From Gaetbulibacter_A aestuarii (GTDB lineage: Bacteria > Bacteroidota > Bacteroidia > Flavobacteriales > Flavobacteriaceae): a stretch of DNA of 64,000 nucleotides. The position numbers and the translations under genes were made by a program. Shown piece after piece: positions 27,171 through 36,438 of this stretch. The stretch's first letter is position 1; each line of letters opens with the position of its first letter. The stretch spans positions 1-64,000 of the forward strand of contig NZ_BAABAY010000007.1 of NCBI RefSeq assembly GCF_039537665.1, read 5' to 3'. The notes below the pieces were generated by a model. The model saw only the letters and a list, made by a program, of their open reading frames with translations. It ran no database searches and had not been told where the DNA came from.

Positions 27171-28559
27171 TTAGTCATCCCAATCATCTGTTCTAAAGGA
27201 CGATGCCGGTAGGCCGGCTGTATTGAATAAGGTAGCCTCCGGGCAACTTTCAAAAGCATACCTCACGGCTACTGGATTCGGCACTTCTTCGGAAAAAACA
27301 GAAATTGTACCATCTCTATTAATAACGGCTTTTGCGGGGTAAAAAATCTTATTTGGACCCGCTATTTGAAATCCCGTTTGAGTTTCATTGATTGGAAGAA
27401 AACCATTTTCAGAAAACTTGAAATACAACTTGATTTTTCCATCATTTGTAATATCCATCTTTTCATAAACCGGACCTAAGAAAGTGATACCATCAAACCC
27501 ATAGTTCTTAGACAAGGCCCAATACGCTAATCGTTCACCAACTTTACGTTTTTGAGCCGGGTGGATTCTATTACAGTCTCCTGCATCGAGCGACACTGCC
27601 ATACCCGTATTATTTACAGTTAACATCGTTTTTAATTGTGCTTCTCTCAGGTAGCCAGCATTCATGCCTTTGTAGCCAAATGGAGCAATTTGAACAAAAT
27701 AAAAAGGTAAATCGCCCTGATTCCATTGGGATCGCCATTGTTGGATCATAGCAGGAAATAATTTGGAATATTCCTCTGCATTAAATCTGTTGGCCTCCCC
27801 CTGATACCAAATAAACCCCTTCAATGTAAAATTCTGAAGCGGGTGTAACATACCGTTGTATAATAAATAGGGTGATTTTTGAGGTTTATCTTCTGGTACT
27901 TCTTTTAAATCTTCAATTATTTTATATTCAGACAAGGTCTCTTTATCCATCCAACTTTCAATGTTAGAGCTACCCCATGACGTATTTATTAATCCAATAG
28001 GCACATTTAGTAATTCATTAATCTTATTTCCAAAAAAATAGGCCACAGCGCTAAATTCTTTAGCGGTTAATGGATTACTCTTTTCCCATGAACCGGCTAC
28101 GTTGTTTAATGGTTCTAGACTTGCACGACGCTTTACATTAAACAAGCGAATCTGGTTATTTGTAGCGTTTAAAATAGCTTCGTTACTGCCAATAATGGGT
28201 TGATTTTTATATCCTTTTAAAGGCATTTCCATATTAGATTGTCCTGAGCAAAGCCAAACCTCTCCAATTAATACATCCTTAAAAATTTTTTTAGTGCTTC
28301 CTTCTACAGTCAAAGTGTAAGGACCGCCTGCTTCGGGAGTTTTAATTTTCACCTTCCACTCACCCGAATTACCGGATCTAACCGTGGCTTCTTCATCCCA
28401 ACTTCCGGACACCTTGATTAAAGTATTTGGTCTATCTGTTCCCCAAACAGAGACATGATCATGACGTTGCAAGACCATATTATCATCAAAAATTGACGGC
28501 ATTTCAATTTGAGAGAACACCAGACATGGTAAAAATAAGAGAAATGTAAAAATTTTCAT
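27171..28559 (-). CDS. SASA-type carbohydrate O-acetylesterase (sialate O-acetylesterase family)
   Basis: A 462-residue protein with a signal peptide (ending in VFSQ). The opening MPSIFDDNMVLQR is typical of sialate 9-O-acetylesterase-like proteins. Block I is LCSGQSNMEM with nucleophile Ser108; later come INTSWGSSNIESWM, GFIWYQGEAN and the HPAQKRKVG segment carrying the likely catalytic His. Length is normal. In sulfated-glycan PULs this family usually removes acetyl groups from plant or algal sugars and need not act on sialic acid. Last gene of the 35985 to 27171 operon, 50 bp after the sulfatase. Confidence 0.88.
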   Translation of the reverse strand: MKIFTFLLFLPCLVFSQIEMPSIFDDNMVLQRHDHVSVWGTDRPNTLIKVSGSWDEEATVRSGNSGEWKVKIKTPEAGGPYTLTVEGSTKKIFKDVLIGEVWLCSGQSNMEMPLKGYKNQPIIGSNEAILNATNNQIRLFNVKRRASLEPLNNVAGSWEKSNPLTAKEFSAVAYFFGNKINELLNVPIGLINTSWGSSNIESWMDKETLSEYKIIEDLKEVPEDKPQKSPYLLYNGMLHPLQNFTLKGFIWYQGEANRFNAEEYSKLFPAMIQQWRSQWNQGDLPFYFVQIAPFGYKGMNAGYLREAQLKTMLTVNNTGMAVSLDAGDCNRIHPAQKRKVGERLAYWALSKNYGFDGITFLGPVYEKMDITNDGKIKLYFKFSENGFLPINETQTGFQIAGPNKIFYPAKAVINRDGTISVFSEEVPNPVAVRYAFESCPEATLFNTAGLPASSFRTDDWDD

Positions 28560-28609
28560 GGTAATTTCATTATTCAGTGAAGCTCGATCAAACTTTTTAA
28601 TTACCTTTT

Positions 28610-30199
28610 TTAATGCTCTTTTCTTTTTTCAAAATCAGATGCATTGATCCAACCTGCTTTAACATCTTCACCATTCATGTATCTTTCGTAGAAATGAGCA
28701 TTTCTATCAGGAGGATAATTATCGAAAACATCTCCATTACCGAATTGCCTCGGATCTTTTTGACTTTTTAATTCTGAAATTAAAAGATTTTTTAAATCGG
28801 CTTTTAACGATTGATATTCTTTATTTTCTGCCAGATTATTTAAGCAATTTTCATCCTTACTTATTTGATATAGTTCTTCCGGTGGATGCTTACCAAAATT
28901 CCATTCCCAATACCGGTGGTTTTCACCACTTCTATTAAGATTTAATATTTCTGTTTTTGTTGGGCTTCCATCAGTATTGGTATAACCTGTTTCAGGATTG
29001 CCTGCCGGCCACCGGTCATTTTTATAATTAATTACATATAGAAAGCCATCTTTTACAATCCCTCTAACCGGATAACCTACATCGTTGGGTCTGCCAACAT
29101 CATGTCTTTCCTGCCCTAATAATACATAGTCTTTTTCAGCTTTAATAACATCTTCTTTATCGGAATCAAAAAATGGTTTTAAACTATTTCCTTGTATTGG
29201 ATGCATCCCCAGTGTTTTAGCATCGTATCCCGCCAAATCAATAAATGTAGCTGCAAAATCGACAAAACTTACATAATCTTCAATTTTTCTACCCGGATTT
29301 TTAATGCCATTTTTCCACATAATAGCCAAGGGTAAATGGTTTGAATGCTCATAACTCAGTCCTTTTACGCGTGGGAAAGGCATACCATTATCTGAGGTAA
29401 CTACAATAATTGTATTATCTAATTCTCCACGCTCTCGTAATATGTTGAGCATTTCACCTAATTGTTTATCAAAGTATTCTAATTCAAAAGCATAATCTAA
29501 AACATCGTTTTTCACAACCTCAGATTGCGGCCAGTAAGGGAAAACAGAATCCAGCTGTGATAATTTTTTATTACCTAATTTAACGCCTGTTCCATACTCA
29601 TACTTTCGGTGAGGTTCATGACCGCCATACCAAAAACAGAAGGGTTCATCTGTTTTTTTTTCATCCAAAAAACTTTTGAAGTTTTCAACGTAATCAACAT
29701 TTGAAATACCCGTGGTTGGGGGCTCCGTTTTTATTTTATTAAAGGCTTTTACCAGGAGTTCTCTTTTACTTCCATCTTTATTTAAAGAGGTACCCGGAGC
29801 CCAGCCTTTTCCGGTATAACCCACATGATAGCCCTTTTCATAAAGTGCTTCCGGATAAGTTTTAAATTTCGTTGGAAAATAGGCCAAATGATTGGCAGCT
29901 TCTTCTAACTGCCAGGTATTTCTACCGGTTAAAATTATAGATCTGGAAGGGCCGCATTTCGCATTCGGCGTATATGCATTATTAAATAGCAAGCCATGAG
30001 CTGCAATATAATCAAAAGCCGGGGTTTCAATCCAATCTGTCCCGTAGGCACTCATGTGCTTCCAGGTTGCATCATCAGCAAGGCAAAAGAGAATATTTGG
30101 CTTTTTTGTTGGTTCTGATTCTTTAGACTGACAAGCAAACAGAATACCACTTCCCAAGGCTAAACAAAGAACGGTGAAATAAATTTTTGATTTTTTCAT
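28610..30199 (-). CDS. S1 family sulfatase, lipoprotein, CGPSR type
   Basis: A 529-residue protein with lipobox LFAC (about Cys23), so membrane-anchored. Type I sulfatase fold: NILFCLADDATW gives metal ligands; the formylglycine motif KCGPSRS has Cys82 (C-x-P-S-R) followed by LTGRN; YTGKGW and VVTSDNGMPFPR hold further metal and substrate residues. The CGPSR signature and TWKHMSAYGTDWIETPAFD resemble the heparan N-sulfatase-like subfamily, but subfamily assignment needs a search. Removes sulfate esters (or N-sulfate) from glycan in the periplasm. It needs a formylglycine maturase, which is not in this window. Neighbours: beta-helix enzyme 34 bp upstream and esterase 50 bp downstream. Confidence 0.88.
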   Translation of the reverse strand: MKKSKIYFTVLCLALGSGILFACQSKESEPTKKPNILFCLADDATWKHMSAYGTDWIETPAFDYIAAHGLLFNNAYTPNAKCGPSRSIILTGRNTWQLEEAANHLAYFPTKFKTYPEALYEKGYHVGYTGKGWAPGTSLNKDGSKRELLVKAFNKIKTEPPTTGISNVDYVENFKSFLDEKKTDEPFCFWYGGHEPHRKYEYGTGVKLGNKKLSQLDSVFPYWPQSEVVKNDVLDYAFELEYFDKQLGEMLNILRERGELDNTIIVVTSDNGMPFPRVKGLSYEHSNHLPLAIMWKNGIKNPGRKIEDYVSFVDFAATFIDLAGYDAKTLGMHPIQGNSLKPFFDSDKEDVIKAEKDYVLLGQERHDVGRPNDVGYPVRGIVKDGFLYVINYKNDRWPAGNPETGYTNTDGSPTKTEILNLNRSGENHRYWEWNFGKHPPEELYQISKDENCLNNLAENKEYQSLKADLKNLLISELKSQKDPRQFGNGDVFDNYPPDRNAHFYERYMNGEDVKAGWINASDFEKRKEH

Positions 30200-30233
30200 A
30201 AAATAAAAAATTATTGAATTTCTATTTGGTCAC

Positions 30234-32003
30234 TTAGTTTTCAAAAACCAGATTTGTATTGTTGCTTTCCAAAAGAATTTCATTTTCACCAGAAAGGTCC
30301 TTTTGATTTCTTATAAATTTATTTCCTTTAACAACTGTATTGGCTGAGCATTCAATGGATAAAGCTCTTTTGTTGTACAAAAATGTGTTGTTAGAAATTA
30401 CAATATTTTCCAATCCCTTCCAAGGAGCCGTCGCTACACCATTCCATTTTCCTTTGGCATCCAAATTTTTAAGTTTTGTAACGCGCATTTTTATGGCTGC
30501 CGCGTTATAATCGCTTAAATAAGTAGCATCGTACCCGCAGTTCTTGAAAATATTTTGATTAATAGTAATATTGTGAGCTATAAAGCCTTCTCCCCAATCT
30601 ACACCATTAACAAGAGTAATCGCAGATTGACTTAGGTTTTCAAAGATATTACGTTCTATGACACCAAATGAATTTTGCAATAAAATTCCATATCGACGTG
30701 CATTCCTGAATGTGTTGTTTCTAATCACAAAAGATTCGTTGGATTCCGTATCAAGGTAAGCAACATCATTGGTTTTAGTATCGCCAACATCTAAAGTTTC
30801 ATTTATAGGTTCAGGAAGGGTGACTTGCATCATCCCCTTTCCTAAAGGTTTTGAGGATACAATTTCATAATTTCCAATGAGTTTTCCTTCCCTTGGATTG
30901 TATATTCTTAATATATCTCCCTTACTAACATTAAATTTTACAACTAATTCCGTTGGAGATAATTGCTTCAAGATATTGCGTTTATTTGCCTTCATATTAA
31001 TCGCATCATCACTATAACCTTCAAAAAGACAATTTTGAATCCAGGGCCCAAATTTTCCTCCGTTAACATGAATGCAATCTGCATTAGCACTATGGATCCT
31101 ACCGGGTTTTAATAATACCTGACCTCCGATAATATTCCATTCTTCCATGTTGAAAGCATTATAACTTCCAGCCGCGCTAGAATAATTTGTGTTTTCTAAA
31201 TAGGTAATATTTTTACTTTCACCAGATTTAAAAATGCTGCAGCCATTTGTTCTTGCCAAATGAACATATAAATCGCCAATTTCCATGGTTTTTAGAAGAT
31301 TGATCGATTTTAATTTCACCTTAAAATGTCCCGGTGCCAGTTGTTCAAATTCCTTTGTTGCAAAGAGGTTAGGTGAACCATCTTTCAGTTTTCCCGGAAT
31401 TTCCGGATCCATAAGCATGCCCCAAACTCGTGATGCTTCCTGAAACATACTTTCGCTAAGACTTGGAAATCCTTCGTCAATTTTTAACTCAAAATATTTG
31501 TCTTTAATATTCACTCCAGTAATTTTCCCCTGAGTAAAAGGTAGCGGATCGTAATCAATAAAGAAGTTTTTTACAATGATATTCTCACTTTTAAATACTG
31601 AAAAAAATCCTTTTAAAGGATCATGAATAATAATTTCAGCGCCATTACCATCAATGGTTAGATTTTTAGCGTTACCGAGGTAAATGATATGTGTCTTTTT
31701 AGGGTCGCTATCACCAAATAAATCATAACGTCCTTTTTCAAATACTAATTTTATACCTGTGGCACCTGTACGGGCAATTTTTTTACAAAAGTTTAAGGCT
31801 TTCATGATACCGGGGGCATCATTTTCTCCGTCATTTGGAAGAGCACCAAAATCTCTTAAATTAACATTCATAGAAATTGGCATTTCCACAAGCGGAAGGT
31901 CACGTTGCTTTCTAAAATTATCAGGTAAAGAAAATTGGTATTGCGCTTCAGTAAAAAAACTGAAAAGTAATGCGACAATAAAAGCAAAATGGGATTTTAT
32001 CAT
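30234..32003 (-). CDS. divergent GH110-like right-handed beta-helix enzyme
   Basis: A 589-residue protein with a signal peptide (ending in TEAQ) and right-handed parallel beta-helix repeats throughout (NLTIDGNGAEIII, FVIRNNTFRNARRYGI, IVISNNTFLYNKRALSI). A DCIHVNGG motif with Asp309 is followed by YSDDAIN with Asp332-Asp333. This Asp/+23/+24 spacing, the His at +3 and Asn at +27 equal those of the two GH110-type proteins in this locus (43948 and 55712), though the sequences between differ. Likely a glycosidase on galactose-containing oligosaccharide, of a divergent or new family. Its ATG overlaps the stop of the upstream 894-residue paralogue (ATGA), so they are translationally coupled. Confidence 0.75.
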   Translation of the reverse strand: MIKSHFAFIVALLFSFFTEAQYQFSLPDNFRKQRDLPLVEMPISMNVNLRDFGALPNDGENDAPGIMKALNFCKKIARTGATGIKLVFEKGRYDLFGDSDPKKTHIIYLGNAKNLTIDGNGAEIIIHDPLKGFFSVFKSENIIVKNFFIDYDPLPFTQGKITGVNIKDKYFELKIDEGFPSLSESMFQEASRVWGMLMDPEIPGKLKDGSPNLFATKEFEQLAPGHFKVKLKSINLLKTMEIGDLYVHLARTNGCSIFKSGESKNITYLENTNYSSAAGSYNAFNMEEWNIIGGQVLLKPGRIHSANADCIHVNGGKFGPWIQNCLFEGYSDDAINMKANKRNILKQLSPTELVVKFNVSKGDILRIYNPREGKLIGNYEIVSSKPLGKGMMQVTLPEPINETLDVGDTKTNDVAYLDTESNESFVIRNNTFRNARRYGILLQNSFGVIERNIFENLSQSAITLVNGVDWGEGFIAHNITINQNIFKNCGYDATYLSDYNAAAIKMRVTKLKNLDAKGKWNGVATAPWKGLENIVISNNTFLYNKRALSIECSANTVVKGNKFIRNQKDLSGENEILLESNNTNLVFEN

Positions 32004-34684
32004 TTTTTATAAATTTTTTCTGTCTGTAGGTTATTTAGTTGAATTATATAAATTCCTGAAGGTAAACCTGACAAATCAATTTCCTTAATATTAGAATGAT
32101 TTATTTGAGTAAAGTTTTGACCCAGAAGATTAAATACTTTTATCGAATTAACCGACTTACTGAAATAGAGCTTATCTGATACCAGAGTAGGATAAACAAT
32201 TATTTTAGTTTGCTTTCCTTTAAGGTTAAAGTCATTTGAAAGGGTGTTTGTTTGCCTATCATTAAAAACACTTTCAATTTCACTGCTACATAACTTGTAA
32301 TCAAAATATCTTATATCACTTACAAGACCATTAAAAGTTGGAAAGAAATCAACACGGGTGCTTGTTGTATTAATCAAATCATCTGAACCGGAATAGGTTT
32401 CCGATGAAGCCACACCGTTTTTATAAAGTTGAATATCGAACATCGATTCATTTTCCGGAACTGAAATCGCTATATGATTCCATTGTCCTATATCTATAGG
32501 CATATCATCCATCTTAACCATATTTTGATTGTTATCAGTGACTCTTAGAACACCATTAGATTGCATTTGAACCGTAAATACCTCACCATTGGCAGGTCCA
32601 CCACTGTACAAAAGAGATTGAAAAACGGAAGCTTCGGGCTTAAACCAAAAAGCATAGGTTCTTGCCGCCCCTCCAACAGGACCGGGAAATGGTGAACTGT
32701 CAGACGTATTCACGAGGCGAAGACGGCCGTTATTTGCCGTATTAATTTTAAAGGCATATCCTATTTCTGAATCATTAAAGCCTTGAGTAATATCTCCACC
32801 TGAGGTAATTACATCCAGGCCTATATTGGTATCACTACCCGAATTTAAGAGTTCCAAAGCACTCGGATCTTCATTTAAAAGGAATTGCGCATTAGCATCG
32901 GGTACGGTTAATTGAAAATCAACAACATTAACATTACTACAATTTAGTATCGTTTGCTTCACCGGAGATTCATTGGCAGCTAAAGTAATATCTTCATCAC
33001 GGTGGCAAATAAAGTTATTACTGAATGTTAACCCATCTATATTTTTAAGGTATACCCCTTTTTTATTATAAAGTATTGTATTATCTAAAATACGAATATT
33101 GTTGTGGGCTTTCCAATTTGAAGTTTGCGTTCCGCACCAGGTGTCGCTTGCAGTACAAGGGCTACCAAGTTTCATGAAATCTACAGCTATGGCTGCAGAT
33201 TCTGCTTCAGTAATATAAGTTTGATCAAAACCACAATTATCGAACGTGTTATTTCTTATTTCAATTTCTGAAGCCCTGAATCCCTCACCCCAATCTACTC
33301 CATTTTCGATTCTGATTCCAGAACCACTCAGATTTTGAAAGGTATTATTTTCTATAAGCGCATATTTGCTTTGTATCAGAATCCCATATCTTCGGGAATT
33401 TCTAATAATATTATTTCTAAAAATGAATGATTGATTAGATCTGCTCTCCACGTATGCCTTATCCGCCAGTTGATGGTCAGGATCTGTGATTGTGGTGATA
33501 TTGATCGGATCAGAAAGGGTGATTTTGTAAAGGTTGCTTCCTAAATTTTGAACAGCAGTTACGGTGGCATTACCCAAATACACACCGTCTCTAGGGTTAT
33601 AGAATTCTAAATTTTCTCCTACATCGACTTGATATAGTACTGTGATTTGGGTAGAGCTGTTTATTTCAGTAATCGTTCTTTTTGTGTATTTTAAATTCAC
33701 ACAGTCATCGGAAAAGCCTTCAAACGAACAATTTTCCACCCAGGGAGCAATTGTACCTCCGTTAACATGAATACAATCTGCATTTGTAGAATGTACGCGC
33801 CCCGCTTTCAATTTAATTTGAGAATTAATAATATTCCATTCCTGGCAATTTACGGCATTAAAACTGCCGGCCGGACTTGAATATCCTGTGATGTTCAAGT
33901 AAGTTACATTTTTTCCTGCGTTGGTTCTAAAAAGTGATTTTCCATTATTTCTTGCAATATGCACGAAATAATCACCAACTTCCACTCCATCTAAATTAGT
34001 TCCCCCTTGATTGGCATATTTATAGGTTCTGGGAGCAATCAATTCAAAATACCTGTTATGGGGTATTAGATTTTTAGTTCCTTCTTTAATCCCTCCTTTA
34101 CTATTTTTTATCATACCCCATCGTTGTGGAGCGTCCGAAAAAAAGGTTTCGGTGGGCAAAGGAAAATTATCGTCAACTGTAAATTCAAAATACCCATTTG
34201 CCTCATCTACAAATGTAATTTTTCCTTGTGTAAAAGGTAATGTGGCATAGTCAACTGAAATGTCTTTAATGATAACGTTTGTACACCGTAAAAGGTTAAC
34301 AAAACCAACGGCCGGATTATGATTTAAAAATTCCGCATTTTGCCCATCCCACAGAATATTGTTTGCATCAGTTATTGAGAGTGCATGAGTAGAACTGCCG
34401 TCGGGCATAAGATCATAAGTACCATTTTCAAAAAGTAAACGAACCGGATTCGACTCTGTTGCCGAACTTACTGCGGCATTTATCGCTGCTGTTATAGCAG
34501 CAATATCATCATTCCCATCATCCACAACAGCTCCGTAATCTGCAACAGAAATGGTAGATGTTGTATTCAGGTCGAGCAATGGGATTTCTCTTTGAATATT
34601 GAAAAATGAAGGTACAGATCCCAATTGCCCAAAACAATTCATTCCAATAATGAGAATGATGACACTACATGCGTTTCTTATCAT
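32000..34684 (-). CDS. divergent GH110-like beta-helix enzyme with LamG domain and T9SS tail
   Basis: An 894-residue protein with a signal peptide (ending in CFGQ). The beta-helix domain (about 30-610) is paralogous to the 589-residue neighbour: PLLDLN, VADYGAVVDDG, DCIHVNGG with Asp303, FSDDCVN with Asp326-Asp327, and FIFRNNIIRNSRRYGI. A LamG/concanavalin-like domain follows (about 670-810: YAFWFKPEA, GQWNHIAIS, DIRYFDYKLCSSEIESVF). The T9SS type A tail has IVYPTLVSDKLYF and LPSGIYIIQL. It is therefore surface-exported, in contrast to the coupled paralogue without a tail, suggesting one enzyme outside and one in the periplasm. It is second in the operon, after the T9SS beta-solenoid protein. 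Confidence 0.78.
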   Translation of the reverse strand: MIRNACSVIILIIGMNCFGQLGSVPSFFNIQREIPLLDLNTTSTISVADYGAVVDDGNDDIAAITAAINAAVSSATESNPVRLLFENGTYDLMPDGSSTHALSITDANNILWDGQNAEFLNHNPAVGFVNLLRCTNVIIKDISVDYATLPFTQGKITFVDEANGYFEFTVDDNFPLPTETFFSDAPQRWGMIKNSKGGIKEGTKNLIPHNRYFELIAPRTYKYANQGGTNLDGVEVGDYFVHIARNNGKSLFRTNAGKNVTYLNITGYSSPAGSFNAVNCQEWNIINSQIKLKAGRVHSTNADCIHVNGGTIAPWVENCSFEGFSDDCVNLKYTKRTITEINSSTQITVLYQVDVGENLEFYNPRDGVYLGNATVTAVQNLGSNLYKITLSDPINITTITDPDHQLADKAYVESRSNQSFIFRNNIIRNSRRYGILIQSKYALIENNTFQNLSGSGIRIENGVDWGEGFRASEIEIRNNTFDNCGFDQTYITEAESAAIAVDFMKLGSPCTASDTWCGTQTSNWKAHNNIRILDNTILYNKKGVYLKNIDGLTFSNNFICHRDEDITLAANESPVKQTILNCSNVNVVDFQLTVPDANAQFLLNEDPSALELLNSGSDTNIGLDVITSGGDITQGFNDSEIGYAFKINTANNGRLRLVNTSDSSPFPGPVGGAARTYAFWFKPEASVFQSLLYSGGPANGEVFTVQMQSNGVLRVTDNNQNMVKMDDMPIDIGQWNHIAISVPENESMFDIQLYKNGVASSETYSGSDDLINTTSTRVDFFPTFNGLVSDIRYFDYKLCSSEIESVFNDRQTNTLSNDFNLKGKQTKIIVYPTLVSDKLYFSKSVNSIKVFNLLGQNFTQINHSNIKEIDLSGLPSGIYIIQLNNLQTEKIYKK

Positions 34685-34701
34685 TATATTGATATCGAAA
34701 A

Positions 34702-35985
34702 TTATTTTTTAACGAATTTTTGAACGCTTAGTTTATCGAAAACAATAAGATAAAGCCCTGGTGATAAATTATCTACCGCAATCTCTGATTGATTTTTAAT
34801 TTTTTTGCTTAGCAGAACACTTCCATTTAAACTTATAATTTGAACATCGTTCTGAGGCGTTCTAAAATACAATTTGTCTGAAGCCAAGGTTGGATAAGCG
34901 ATCGGCTTACTGCGTTCTGAGCCAAAATCATCAACAGATAATGAACTTTGATTAACTAAATAGCCACTACTATCTAAAGCTAATGGAGTACCACCATTAT
35001 CTGCAACAATTTGTGCTAATTGACCAGAGGTTAATCCATTACTATCGGTTCCAAAACGAATAACACCTTCTGAATAATTCGTGATATTTACAGTACCCGT
35101 ACCCCAGTCGGAAGCTGAATTGTCGGAAAAGGTCAGGTCTGTAACTCCAGCACCGATAACAACATCAAGTGTTCCACCACCTTGAAAAACAATAGAACCC
35201 ATATTGCTTTGATTTTTATTTGCATTAAATGTGAACGCGTTGTTACCTCCAACTACGATATCACTCTCAAAAACATTCGCACCATTTAAATCCATGGACG
35301 AATTTCCATTTATCTGAACTTTCGGACCATTATAAAAAATGTTGTTATCTGCAGTATTTACAATTGCCGAGGAATTTGCTAAAAAGACAATTTGTCCTGT
35401 GTAACTTGAGTTTGATGAAGTACTTCCAAATGTGGCAGATGTGTTTGTTCCAAAACGCAGGTTACCATTTCCGGCTAAACTTCCATTAAAATAAAACCCA
35501 CTGTTATTGGAACCTTGATCAGTACTAAGGTTCGTTGTCAATGTAAGCGTTGAGCCATCTGCAAATTCAATAACATTAGCTGCTCCGTTAGCATTTTCCA
35601 TGTAAGTAAAACCTGCAGCATTATTGATTTCAATCAGGCCTTTAAACGATATTTTAACATCATTATTCGATACATTTGTAATGCCAAAACCATTTGCAGC
35701 ACCGGGATCAAGTGTTAACGTGCTAGTGCCGGATACGGGGACATCACCCGACGTAGCAAAAGTGGTTTGAATTTTTTTTATGGTTACATCCAAATCAACA
35801 ACAGACTCTACAATTAATGGTAAACGAACCTGACCAGTATTGGTTGTATTTGGGACTGCCCCCAGAGACCAATTTGCAGTATTGGACCACAAAAGGTCTC
35901 CTCCAGTATTAGTAAAATCGTTATTTTGAGCAAAAAGAATACCTGCACAAAACATTAGGACAAAAGAAAAGTAATTTTTTTTCAT
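34702..35985 (-). CDS. T9SS-exported beta-solenoid surface protein
   Basis: A 427-residue protein with a signal peptide (ending in LFAQ). The body is Gly/Asn/Thr/Ser-rich with short strand-turn units (WSNTANWSLGAVPNT, FADGSTLTLTTNLST, NGNSSMDLNGANVF), like autotransporter-passenger or pectin-lyase-type solenoids. The C-terminal T9SS tail has IAYPTLASDKLYF and LSPGLYLIVFDKL and is nearly the same as that of the next gene. No catalytic motif is seen. As the first gene of the 35985 to 27171 PUL operon it may be a surface glycan-binding protein, taking a SusE/F-like role; that is inference. The start at ATG 35985 gives a clean signal peptide. Confidence 0.75.
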   Translation of the reverse strand: MKKNYFSFVLMFCAGILFAQNNDFTNTGGDLLWSNTANWSLGAVPNTTNTGQVRLPLIVESVVDLDVTIKKIQTTFATSGDVPVSGTSTLTLDPGAANGFGITNVSNNDVKISFKGLIEINNAAGFTYMENANGAANVIEFADGSTLTLTTNLSTDQGSNNSGFYFNGSLAGNGNLRFGTNTSATFGSTSSNSSYTGQIVFLANSSAIVNTADNNIFYNGPKVQINGNSSMDLNGANVFESDIVVGGNNAFTFNANKNQSNMGSIVFQGGGTLDVVIGAGVTDLTFSDNSASDWGTGTVNITNYSEGVIRFGTDSNGLTSGQLAQIVADNGGTPLALDSSGYLVNQSSLSVDDFGSERSKPIAYPTLASDKLYFRTPQNDVQIISLNGSVLLSKKIKNQSEIAVDNLSPGLYLIVFDKLSVQKFVKK

Positions 35986-36438
35986 AATTTATTTAGATTT
36001 AGTTTAAACGCATATTTTTTTTTAGATCCGATATGGAAAATAAAAAACGTTATGTTGCCTTTTACCTAAAAGTTTACCGTTTTTTCATTTTCATAATGTG
36101 GTGAGACCTGTCAAATTAATCTCGAATGTATAGGACTGCATTTTTCAAATTCTTCTCAATCCTTTTTATTTCTTGATATGTTTTCAAAGATATAATTCAT
36201 ATAAATGCGCCATGTTTCGTTTTGTAACAAGCTAATTTCAAAATGTAACATTCACTGAATTTTAAAGATTCTTATGGTTACAATACTTCTAAATTTTTTA
36301 GTTTAGAAAGTACATTCAATTTAACCTGTGTAATAATCGCAGTTACTAAAAACCGATGATGCGATTGTAGGATTAAAATCCAGCATTTTAAATGTTCTCA
36401 AAGGAATTCTGATTCGTAATAGAAAAACAATAATCAAC
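35986..36438. other. divergent promoter region of the PUL
   Basis: A 453-bp gap between the minus-strand operon starting at 35985 and the plus-strand sulfatase at 36439. It contains the operator/promoter at 36185-36250 (listed separately), leaving a long leader of about 190 nt before the minus-strand operon. No exact -7 element is seen for the plus-strand gene, and no RNA gene is recognised. Confidence 0.5.
36185..36250 (-). promoter_or_regulatory. putative HTCS operator plus promoter for the 35985 to 27171 operon
   Basis: Two identical direct repeats TGTAACA lie at 36223-36229 and 36244-36250, 21 bp (two helical turns) apart. On the minus strand a Bacteroidetes -7 element TATCTTTG (36185-36192) lies 31 bp beyond the proximal repeat. 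Exactly the same repeat, spacing and distance recur at 55761-55826 in front of the other large PUL operon. Tandem half-sites two turns apart suit an AraC-type dimer such as the HTCS encoded at 38119. Confidence 0.65.

Noticed and set aside
30234..34684. Reading the beta-helix proteins as iota-carrageenases (GH82) or pectate lyases
   Set aside because: No GH82 or lyase motif seen, whereas the Asp/Asp-Asp spacing matches the GH110 enzymes of the same locus.
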